Assembly (NCBI RefSeq): GCF_947179165.1
Contig: NC_077248.1
Coordinates: 7,437,256-7,501,255 of the forward strand
Source: Solanum dulcamara
Lineage: Eukaryota > Streptophyta > Magnoliopsida > Solanales > Solanaceae
Direction: 5' to 3'
Length of the DNA stretch: 64,000 nucleotides
Shown: in pieces, positions 33,735 through 44,275 of the stretch
How the letters are laid out: the number at the start of each line of letters is the position of its first letter
Position numbering within the stretch: position 1 is the stretch's first letter
Program-made: the position numbers and the translations under genes
The notes under the pieces: generated by a model
Databases searched by the model: none
Told to the model about the DNA's origin: nothing
Seen by the model: only the letters and a program-made list of their open reading frames with translations

Positions 33735-34580
33735 AAGCATGCCTAGTTGAGTAGATAGTGATAGTTTAATTAGTTTTGAGGCATGTTTCAATACATAGAT
33801 GTGATAGTTCAGGTAAAGAAAAGATAAATGGTGATAGTCCAAATAGAAAAAAAAACCAACTTATAATTGACTTGATCAGCTTTGAGATGTGTTTAATTAC
33901 ATAGATAGTGAAAGTTCAAGTAGAAAAAGGAAACAACTGATAATTGACTTAGTCAGCTCAAAGGTGCATTTTAATATATAGATGATGATAGTTTAGGACC
34001 TCAGGTAGCAAAAAAGATAAATAGCAATAGTTCAAATAAGAAAAAGGGAACAAATGATACTTGACCTAATCAGCTTTGAGCTGTATTTAAATACATAGAT
34101 AGTGATAATGCTAGTAAAAAAATGGAACAATTGATTGTTGACCTAATCAGCTTTGAGATGTGTTCAATTACATAGATAGTGATAGTTCAGATAAGAAAAA
34201 GGAACAACTGATAGTTGATTTAGTCAGCTCAGAGGTGCGTTTTAATATGTAGATGATGATAGTTCAGGACTTCAGGAAGCAAAAAAGATAAATGGTGATA
34301 GTTCAAATAGAAAAAAGGAAACAACTGATAGTTGATCGAATCAGCTTTGAGGTGTGTTAAATTACATAGATAGTGATAGTTCAGGTAGGAAAAGAAAATA
34401 ACTAATAGTTTACTTAGTCAGCTTCACGCGAGGTGCGTTTTAATATATAGATGGTGATAGTTCAGGTAGGAAAAGAAAATAATTAATAGTTTACTTAGTC
34501 AGCTTCGCGCGAGGTGCATTTTAATATATAGATGGTAATAGTTCATGTGGAAAAAGGGAACAACTGATAGTTAAAGTAAG
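33735..34580. repeat. Higher-order tandem array: 271-bp unit of 77 + 117 + 77 bp monomers
   Basis: Monomers start with CAGCTTTGAG, CAGCTCARAG or CAGCTTC at 33877, 33954, 34071, 34148, 34225, 34342, 34419 and 34500. The spacings are 77, 117, 77, 77, 117, 77 and 81. Equivalent monomers are exactly 271 bases apart in four independent comparisons. Each contains RTAGATAGTGATAGTTCA-like and GAAAAAGGAACAACTGATAG-like words. A diverged copy precedes at about 33771. Confidence 0.85.
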
Positions 34581-35070
34581 AAACTTGTAAAATAATAAAA
34601 AATTCAGATATATTTTTGACCATGAACTTTTCTTTTTGTTTCAATAAAATCATTCAAATGTAAAAATTTATTTTATAAAATAATAATGGCTAGAAGTCAC
34701 TTTAAAAATGAAATAAAAAGGTCCAAAATAATCCCTTGAATTTGAAGTTTGAATTAATAGATAGAAGCCAAGTATTAGTATAAAATTAAGAAGAAATAAA
34801 TGGAGATCATGTTCCTAGATGAAATTTCAGAGGCACATGATAGCATGAACTTCTGACAAGCCATTCTTTCTTCAACCTGTGATTTTATTTTGCTTTCTTA
34901 ATTTTAATTGATGGATATATATGTATATTTCTTGGATAATTAATCCGTACTGGAAGATTGACTATATATCCTAAATTGAGATATATTTATAGGACAAGAT
35001 CTTTACCAAAATCCCAAGAATGCATATAGATATGCAAAATCCAGCTTGTTCATTTTGCTGGCACACCAGA

Positions 35071-35073
<3 letters not shown>

Positions 35074-35103
<30 letters not shown>
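35074..35103. repeat. (AT)n microsatellite
   Basis: A pure run of alternating AT over about 30 bases. Confidence 0.95.
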
Positions 35104-35106
<3 letters not shown>

Positions 35107-35663
35107 ATAAATAACCATAATCTTTAACTTGGTTTCGATTGGTAGTTATGTTCTTCAATTTTGGACTTGTACAATAGGCACTTAATCTTGTATAAATTAA
35201 ACAAGTACACATATTTATCCTACATCACAATTTATGTAAAATACACTCAAACTTATTTATATTATGTCAAGTACACAACTTCATCTTCAACTTCCGCTCC
35301 ATAAATTTCAAATAAAATGAAAGATATTTGAAATTTATGGTCAAATACCTACTTTAATTTAGAGAAAAGTCATAAGTTACACTCTGTTATTGTCCAAAAA
35401 AGTCATTTACATGCTTATATTTTACGTGTCTGGCGTGTGTATAACACAATTTTTTGCATAAATTTGATGTTGTTTTTGGAAAGAGGTATTAGAATTTCAC
35501 TTCAAATAAGAATAGGGTGAGTTAGTATTATTGTTGTTTTTCATTATTTTTATATTTTTATTACTACATATTATTATTTTAACCTCGTTTATCTTATTAT
35601 CTTTTGATTGTTTTTGTTTGTTTCTACTATTTTTTTTATCGTTCTTTGAGCTTATGATCTATC

Positions 35664-37351
35664 TGTAACGACTTGTTCCCGTCGTTACGGATAAGCTAAT
35701 AGGAAAGAAATTCGGGTCAGAAAATTTTGAGCCTAGGCCAGAATTGGATGAATTCTGAGTCAAGTGAGGTCTAGGGTGATCCGAAAATGGATGAAAAATT
35801 TAACCTATAGTTTGATTAATTTAGTTGATAGCCAAGACGATGCAGAGCTTGTACGCTACGGAATCGCATTCGGGTGAGTAAAACTCCCGAAATCGATCCA
35901 GGCATGAAAGGTATATTTTAAGGAGTCTTGGGACAAGAGTGTGTTGTAAAAGGGGAGACTTTGAGACTCTTTACGAGCTCTCTATCTCCGCCTATCCCGC
36001 CAAAGCCGGATTACAAACGTGACTTAAGTCGGAGAAAAACCCCAGACACGGTATTCTTTTTGCAAAACTGTTCTTAAGAACTAAGGAGGCGACTCAGGGC
36101 TCTTTTGATCAAATTTTCACGATTTCTCACGCCAAAGGTAAAATTATTACTCTCTTACTTTGTAATTTAATTCCTAGAACCTAGAATTATGGTTGGTAAT
36201 CGTTGCGGCGGGGAGGGGGGAGGGAGGTTTGTCCTGAAACTAATGGTGGAAAATAGCCCTAGATGGAGGTTAGGATCATGGGTTGGTCTAAGAGGGGGAA
36301 TTATGCAATAATTCGTGTAAATTAAATTATTATATTGATCTTTTATATGTATTTACTGTTTTTAGACTAAGAACAAGCTGAACGAACCCGAAAAGGAAAA
36401 GCTCCTGCACTTTAGAGTTGTCAAAGGTTGATTTCGAGGCAGGTGATGGTTTGTCTTCCCGTATATGATTCATGTACCTGTTAAATTACTTTGTTATATG
36501 CATATGTGTTTATGAATAGGGAAGAATGAAATGAACTATATGAAATGACTACTTATTGGCCATGATTTGTGATGAACCTGTTCTTGGTACATATGATAGT
36601 TTGACTATTCATTATATGTTTGAATCGGGTGTCACGTTTTAACACAAATATTGGATCAGGTGTCACATTTCGACACATAATAAGTGTTTGTAGGTCTCAT
36701 GAGATGACACTTATCTGAAATTACATGATAATTGAGACTGATGAACGGTGATCATATTGGGTACTGGTTATGAGATGCTAATGGTTAAGTCTATTCTATA
36801 TATATGTGTTTACTGTGCTGATTTTGCTTGTTCATGTCTCGCTTACTGACTAGCCGTGTGATCTTCCCAGTACACTGTTGAATTTGTGTACTAATACTAT
36901 ATTTGCTCTGTTTTTGTTGAGTACAGGGCATATTCAGACGGCTGCTGAGAGACCTAGAATAGAGGACCATTAGCTGCCAGAGTTCAAGCTAAGCCAATTC
37001 TTTCAGGCTGTCATGGGCTCTCCTTGTTCTAGTCTTTGTTTCAGAACTCAGACTTCGTTTTGGTTATTTGTTTTTATGACTTTTGGGGTTGTAACTCCTT
37101 TCCTAGACATGTTGTTTTATCAGAGTTTTGGTACATCGACCTTCAGGTCCTAGGTGTTAAATTTCACATCTTATGGCTTGTTAACTAGATTTTCTGAGTT
37201 TATGTTCAGTCATATTTTAAGTATTTAAACTTTTTTTTCGCAACTTTAATTCGTTTTATCTTTTGCAATTACCGTTAGTTAGGTTGAAATAGTGGTTCTT
37301 TCATCGGAGGGTTAGTGTGCGTGTCAATCACAGCGGGTCAAAGTCGTGACA
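35664..37351 (+). mobile_element. LTR-like element C (probable solo LTR), 1.69 kb
   Basis: It starts TGTAACGACTTG and ends AAGTCGTGACA, that is TG...CA, with short inverted ends. It is flanked by a perfect five-base duplication CTATC at 35659-35663 and 37352-37356. There is no coding sequence. Near 36625-36680 a roughly 30-base phrase with GGTGTCACRTTTYRACACA is repeated. It differs in sequence from elements A and B but shares their plan. Confidence 0.7.
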
Positions 37352-37356
37352 CTATC

Positions 37357-38749
37357 ATAAACAATTTAGTACATACCTTTTTAAGATAAGAATAAATTTT
37401 GCATATATTCTCTTTTCCTCAGACTTTATCCGTAAAATTACACTAAATTTATTTTTGTTATGGAGTGTTAGGTTGCCCCTAACGTATGATTGTGTAGCTA
37501 ATATCTCTTGACTAATTATACAAGTTGCATCTTATGACTTCTCCCTTTAATTTGTGGTTTCGTTTACTTTTTTGTATATGCACATAATTGAGTGTCTATA
37601 GTTTAGTACTACATATTTATATACTGAAAAAAAAAACTTATATATTTTAATTCAATTAATTCCAAGTTTCCTAGTTTCACTTTCTTCTAGGTCTAGCTGG
37701 GTGGATCTTCTAAAAAAAATTGACTAACACTAATTATTATTTTTGATCCATTTACAGGAATTAGGATGACTACAATTCCTTCTTGGATTCTGTGACCAGT
37801 ATGAATCTTTTCAAACTTAGTAAATTAAATATGGTTAATTTCACGAACGATTACTACTTTGTCCGAACCACTTTACTCATCATTTTTACTAAAAATATAT
37901 TATTAAAGATAGTTATTATTTTTAAAAATTAAAATATAGTAATTGAATATACTCTTCCTATTTTATTTTTAGTAATAATGATTCTTGAAAGTAATCCGCA
38001 AATAAACGTGGCCTCTGCTTCAATTTTTATTTTATTTTCCAAAAAAATTGCTATGCTGACTCAAAAGTCAAAAGTTTTTTTGCAGACAAATATTGACAGC
38101 AAAAACTGATCTTTTCCGTTTTTTTGCAAAAAAATAAATGTTTTTTCCTTAAATTAATCTACCTACAGCAAGTGCCAATTGAAGAAGGGATTAGTAGAAG
38201 TATTTAAATAGTTGAACATTAATTAGTAAGTTTAATTTAATAATACTTTCTTAATTATATTTTGAGATCTCCAAGACAACTAAGGTATTTATTTAATTGA
38301 ACACTAATAATTTATTATTTTTTTAATTGAGTAGCCAAAAAAAAATAATCATCGGGTAGCAAATTCACTTACTTTAATTTGTCACTTTTCCTTACAATTT
38401 GAATGAACCATTTAATTTATATATAGAAAAAATTCACATCATGAATCTGATCGTGCATCGAATTTGGTGTGCACTTTTTAGTTCGTCCAAAAAAGAATAT
38501 CATATTTTTTATAATTAAAAATAATTTAATTTAAAAGTTTAACTTTTATCCTTAATTAAGGAAATGATTTATAACTATCTAAATGGTCAAGGAGGATTTT
38601 AGATCATAAATTTTAAAATTCTTTATTTTTTTTAACTTTGTGTCAACTCAAACTTAATCATATAAAAAAATTGAGAAGGAATGTAAGAATATATTATATG
38701 TAAGTGTAAGGAATTTTACACTATAAAGTAACTTTTATTTGTTATCGAG
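37357..38749. other. AT-rich intergenic DNA
   Basis: No gene or complete transposon can be supported. Base composition is uniformly AT-rich. Confidence 0.5.
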
Positions 38750-38765
38750 AGTAGGTACCGAATCT

Positions 38766-39591
38766 ATTGGGGCAGAGTGGATGAAATGGAGGCTCGCTTC
38801 CGATGTGCTATGTGACAAGAAGGTGCCACCACAACTTAAGGGCAAGTTCTACAAAGTGGTGGTTAGACCGGTTATGTTATATGGGGCGGAGTGTTGGCCA
38901 GTTAAGGTCTCTCACGTTCAAAAGATGAAAGTAGCCGAGATGAGAATGTTGAGATGGATGTGTGGGCATACCAAGAGCGACATGATTAAAAATGAGGCTA
39001 TTCGGGACAAGGTGGGAGTGGCCTCAGTGGAAGACAAGATGCGAGAAATGCGACTGAGATGGTTTGGGCATGTGAAAAGGAGAGACACAGATGCCCAGTG
39101 CGGAGGTGTGAGAGGTTGACCATGGATGGTTTCAGAAGAGGTAGGAGTAGGCCGAAGAAATATTGGAGAGAGGTGATTAAACAGGACATGGCGCAGTTAT
39201 AGCTTACCGAGGACATGACCTTAGATAGGAGGGTGTGGAGGACCCATATTAGGGTAAAAGGCTAGTACATAGTCTCGTTATTCTTCCGTATTAGTAGGCG
39301 CATTAGCGTACTATAATTTCTTGTGCTCTGACTTCTGTTATTATCTTTCTATTACTTTCTGTACTTTGATTACTCTATTTTATCTATATCACTTTCGTTA
39401 TTTACGTTATTCGTTATTTGTTTTTCCATATCGCCTTGAACTTCTTAGCCTTATCTGACCTCTTTTTATGCTTCTTTTGAGTCGAGGGTCTCTCGAAAAC
39501 AGCCGTCCTACCTTGGTAGGAATAAGGTCTGCGTACACTTTATCCTCCCCAGACCCCACGTTGTGGGATTTTACTGAATTGTTGTTATTGT
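38766..39591 (+). mobile_element. 5'-truncated RTE-like LINE with 16-bp target duplication
   Basis: The insert encodes the C-terminal part of a LINE polyprotein: [17 protein letters not shown], then [26 protein letters not shown] and [10 protein letters not shown]. The frame is then broken by a one-base shift near 39100, with a stop near 39198. The 3' tail has AAGGTCTGCGTACA, CCCCAGACCCCAC and a TTG-rich end. A perfect duplication AGTAGGTACCGAATCT flanks it at 38750-38765 and 39592-39607. The copy is dead but its boundaries are clear. Confidence 0.9.
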
Positions 39592-39912
39592 AGTAGGTAC
39601 CGAATCTCATATTTTAAAGACGTTTTACCTATAATTCAAATATCCTTTAGATGAACTAATAGTGTAATTTATTTTATTTTATTTTACTCTGTAATATATA
39701 TAGGAAGAAACGAAAAAGAGTACTCCTATGAAAATATGACCACATGGGTAGGATGGAAAGTGAAAATTGTATAGCTGTGTTTACAGTAGTGAGGGACAAG
39801 CATAGATTGGTTAATGTTTTGAGGGAAATTGCCAAGAAATTAGAACAACACAACCCTAACCCCACCACAAAAAAGAAGGGGGGGTGGGGGGTTAGTTAAA
39901 TGATAAATCCCC

Positions 39913-39919
39913 TATAAAT
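39913..39919 (+). promoter_or_regulatory. TATA box of the SDR gene
   Basis: TATAAAT lies 102 bases before the start codon at 40015, in a C-rich context (CCCCTATAAATGTCCC). The position suits a leader of roughly 70 bases. Confidence 0.5.
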
Positions 39920-40014
39920 GTCCCATTCCCTCAAAGTATAATCCACCTATCCTCATATTATTCTCTATTTCTATCACTTTCTTTCCTCTTTGTCCTAATT
40001 ATATTTCTATAATC

Positions 40015-40101
40015 ATGCCTGCTCAAATGATGCCTGAAAAAACATTTTCAAGAGTTCATTCCATAGGAAATGAAATTAATTCTCCAAGCTTTACTAGAAG
40101 G

Positions 40102-40162
<61 letters not shown>

Positions 40163-41118
40163 TACAAATTTATTAATTGAAGTGTCAAACCATTTGAATT
40201 TCGATAAATTCAAAGACTTTTTATAATTTGATTTTAGACCACTAATTCTATTGAGGCGCCTCTGACAATGAGTTTCTCAGGTTAGAAGGAAAGGTCGCGA
40301 TTGTAACAGGTGGAGCTAGAGGAATTGGAGAGGCAACAGTGCGACTCTTCGCAAGACACGGAGCCAAAGTTGTAATAGCAGACGTAGAAGACATCCTCGG
40401 CAATTCGTTAGCAAACATGTTGTCTTCTTCATCATCAGTTACTTACAGTCATTGTGATGTTACATCTGAAGACGATATCAAAAACTTAATCGATTCAACA
40501 ATTTCAAAATTTGGACATATTGATATTTTATTCAACAATGCTGGAGTCCTAGGAAGTCAATCAAGCCAAAAAAAGAGCATAATTAATTTCGACCCTGTCG
40601 AATTCGACCAAGTCATGTCTGTTAACGTACGAGGAGCCGCGTTGGGAATGAAACACGCGGCTCGCGTTATGATCCCACAAGGGCACGGGTGCATCATTTC
40701 AACGTCTAGTGTGGCCGGGGTCATGGGAGGACTCGGGCCACACGCGTACACGGCTTCCAAGCACGCGATAGTAGGGCTAACGAAAAATGTCGCGTGCGAG
40801 TTGGGGCGTTACGGGATTCGAGTTAATTGTATTTCGCCATTTGGGGTTGCAACATCTATGTTGGTTAATGCATGGAACCATAGTGATGAAGAGGAAGAAG
40901 AAGGGGAAATGCATATTGGATTGCCTAATGAAAAAGAAGTTGAGAAAATTGAAGAATTTGTAAGGAGTTTGGGAAATTTAAAAGGGACAACTTTAAAGGC
41001 TAAAGATATTGCTGAAGCAGCTTTATATTTAGCAAGTGATGAATCAAGATATGTAAGTGGACATAATCTTGTTGTTGATGGTGGGGTTACTATTTCAAGA
41101 AATTGTGTTGGTTTGTAA
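40015..41118 (+). CDS. SDR2: Short-chain dehydrogenase/reductase (SDR2-like, classical SDR)
   Basis: Two exons, 40015-40100 and 40281-41118, joined with frame kept, encode 307 residues. It is an NAD(P)-dependent oxidoreductase of the plant SDR110C-type group, which also contains ABA2 (xanthoxin dehydrogenase) and terpenoid alcohol dehydrogenases. The Rossmann motif TGGARGIG and the Asp in IADVED after strand beta-2 favour NAD(H). NNAG follows. The catalytic Ser sits in [12 protein letters not shown] and the YTASK motif supplies Tyr and Lys. The [10 protein letters not shown] segment lines the substrate pocket. An acidic EEEEEGE stretch in the substrate loop is unusual. The start MPAQ and the end [13 protein letters not shown] resemble Arabidopsis SDR2 closely, as I remember it. 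The substrate is unknown. The 180-base intron is largely an AT microsatellite. Confidence 0.93.
40106..40161. repeat. (AT)n microsatellite in the SDR intron
   Basis: About 56 bases of uninterrupted AT begin five bases after the 5' splice site of a 180-base intron. Length variation here would change intron size by a large fraction. Confidence 0.95.
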
Positions 41119-42502
41119 TGTAAGGATTTTTTTTTTTTGGTGATTGTTAAAATTGAATTCCTAACGTAACAAGAGCTTAACATATAATATTCATTGGGTT
41201 GATGTAATTTTCTTCCTTTTTCCTCCTTCAAATTGATTGAAGAAATTAAAAACTTGTCAAATTAACTAGTTTTTTTTTTTGGAAAAGCTGCTTAGTTGAA
41301 CAAATGTTCAAATTGGGATGTTATTGACTAACCTTTTTGTTTTAAATTTGAATTTCATTCTCTCTCTTCTTAGCACAGAATTTGTATTTTAGTTCCCAAA
41401 ACATTGAGTACCGTACCCAACTTATTTTTATTGGCTATGTTTTTTTTTCTTTTCCTTCATAATTTATTGATGAAAGATTTTATATTTTGGTTCACATTTC
41501 CCATTATTCATAAGACACGCTCGAGGATTTCGTTTAATTTGAATACAAGTTATGATGAGATAACTTATGTTAAAATTATTTTTTATTGAGTGTTTGGTTT
41601 GTTATATTCAAAATAATATACATTACATAAATTTTAAGAATATATTATTTGTTTATAAAATTACCCTTCATTTTATTTAATTTTTTATATTTTCTTTGCA
41701 AGCTTTAGTTATTCAATATTCATTATTAAAATAAAATTTCATCTTCTTTACCTTAAATATTTGGAAAGTGTTTCTTTCCAAAAAAATTTTTTTTTTAAAT
41801 TTTTAGGACTGGAACATGAAACATGAAACATTTGATATTCTTTCATAAAACTGACTGATTATTTGAAAATAGAAAAAAAAAAAAAAAAAAAAAAGATGGA
41901 GGGGATTTAGCCTCATTACTTCTTACTAGGTGGAGATGCACCTAACTCACTTAGTTATTCATTAATTACAATGTTCAACTGACTTTTATTTTTATTTTTT
42001 TAGTTTCCAGCGTATGGTACCCATATTCAAATTCGATTAAATTTGAATTTACGTCGAAAAATTTCACATTAAGAATAAAGCGCTTCATAACAAAAGCAAC
42101 TCCATATTCAAAGAAGCTCAAATTCAAAACCTCTTGATTAAGAATAAAGAATTACGTATCACTCCACTATAACCTTTGTTGGTCAACTGACTTTTATTGA
42201 TAGACTCCAATACAATGGAATGACATCCATCATCTTACTCTTTATACAATTCAAATACTACTACTCAATACTCATATTCAACTACTTTTAGGTAAGACTT
42301 TTATTTTTCTCCTTCTGGATCTGTATTTAAAAGTCAAAAAAGTATTAATTTGACCCTCTTTTGACTTCTGGCTGCAGCTAATATTACATGGAGAAACTAT
42401 GTGATGTTGTACTGCTAGTTGGACCACAGAATAAAACTAAGAACTGCATCAACATTCAACACTATAATGGAAATTTCAAAAGGTTGAATAGTTTCAAAAT
42501 GG
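41119..42502. other. AT-rich intergenic DNA
   Basis: This is the 3' flank of the SDR gene, with a poly-A tract of 22 bases at 41873-41894. No gene is visible. Confidence 0.5.
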
Positions 42503-42511
42503 AAATAATAG

Positions 42512-42953
42512 AGGAAATTTTGCAAATAGCTATTTTAATAATCTTAATTATACTTTTTAGTTACAATTTATCTAACTACGCTCCATAGCTATAGTTTCGT
42601 TTGTTATAAGTATTTTCATTTGTATAATTCGCTGCCAATATATAAATAGTGTAAGTATATACAAATTCTGTATTTATGCATTTAAAAAAATTTCAAAACT
42701 TATACAAATCAAATGTATCAACATTATAATTATATACAAGCCAAGGTAAATATATACAAATTCTGGATTTATACAATTAGGAACTGAATTATAAAAATTC
42801 TGGATTTATACAATTGGGATCCGAATTATACAAATTTTGAAAGTGGACCAAGTAATTATGATTGTAAGTTAGTGGCGAATGATTATTTAATTAAACGGTA
42901 GCTATGTTAACTAATTAACTAATATATGTTTGCTTATCCGTGTAATTTTTCCT
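42512..42953. mobile_element. Mutator-like MITE, 442 bp
   Basis: The ends AGGAAATTTTGCAAATAGC and the complement of the right end, AGGAAAAATTACACGGATAA, form an imperfect inverted repeat. They are flanked by AAATAATAG (42503-42511) and AAATAATAT (42954-42962), nine bases with one mismatch. Internal ATACAAATTCTGGATTTATA words repeat. There is no coding sequence. Confidence 0.6.
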
Positions 42954-42962
42954 AAATAATAT

Positions 42963-44275
42963 AGGGAATTTTACATAGATATACTATATTAAGAGAATAT
43001 TTTATCATTTATAGCAATAACATTTTTTTTCACTGGACACTTATAATACAATTTTAATACATATTACCGAAATAATTTATAAAGCACATAAATCAAAGTT
43101 TTATTATGGATAATATATTTATCACACACTTTAATACACTTATAATACATTGTGTCTATTTCTTACCAAACATGCATAATATATTTTAAAACACATATAA
43201 TATATTTATATTGCATATATAATTCACTTTTCATATATGACAGATTTATCATAATATTGCTATGTATTGCTAAAGATAGTAATAAATAAAAAAATATCAC
43301 TAAAATCAGTAATTATTTATTAAAAAATATTCACCGAAAATTGGGAGAAAAAAAGGCAGAATTTACGCAATTTAAAGAAAGAGATTCTGTTCTTTTATGG
43401 CACTTGCAACCCGCCGAAGTATTTTTTTCAACACAGCTGTGGATTTGTGTTTGATACACACACTTTATGAGGGGTTTACGGGTTCAATAGGAACATGAAT
43501 TATTGAGGTGTCAAAATGAAAGAAAAAAAGGGGCAAGTTTAATGGATCGCTTAATTATTAAGCTTTAAATATAATATACGTATAATGTGTATATCATATT
43601 ATATACATATAATCAATGTATATAATCTGTATATTTTATGAAAACTTATATAAATCTCTCTAGTTTAGAAGTTAATTACTTAGATACATTCTAATTTGCA
43701 ATATTACGTATTTTATCAGATTTTGATATGTCTGGATATGTTCAAATACATGTATCTCGAAATACATAGAGTCAAAATTATGTGTAATTTACTTAGAGAC
43801 ATTGTATCCAAATGAATTCGCGTGTATTTGAGATACATAACAAATCTCACTCACCTCCCTCGCCTCTAATTACATAATTTTTCCTATATTTTAACCATAT
43901 TTATAAATAAATTTGGCCGAACGTTACATATTGATAAGTTTCCATGAAGTAATTTATCAGTAACTCAAGTCTTGCATCCTGAGGTGGATGTACACATCAA
44001 GTCTTATGGGTTAAGAAATTATATTTAAAATTCAATTATTAACACTTAGAAACCAGAGTGATCGACTATAATAGGGGTAAAGGAGGGACAATGTGCATTT
44101 GTTGTAATTTCAACATGCACTCTTGGTAGATAACAAGATCCTGAAAAGGCAAGTCTTCTTCCACAACATTTTACAAAGAGTCTTGAATTAACATACATAG
44201 GAAGGAAAATGATGGATGGAGAACAGATTAGAAAGAAAGAAAAGAACACCCAGAAATCTTCTGACATAATTATAT
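42963..44275. other. AT-rich intergenic DNA, 3' side of the Ddl-like gene
   Basis: No gene is visible. The part at 42963-43330 has GGGAATTTTACATAGATATA-type and TTATTAAAAAATATTCACCG-type ends suggestive of another small element without a clear duplication. The last 250 bases before 44276 are probably 3' untranslated sequence of the Ddl-like gene. Confidence 0.45.

Noticed and set aside
33735..34580. CRISPR-like regular spacing
   Set aside because: Spacing is regular but the units are repeated throughout, with no unique spacers; this is a plant nuclear tandem repeat.
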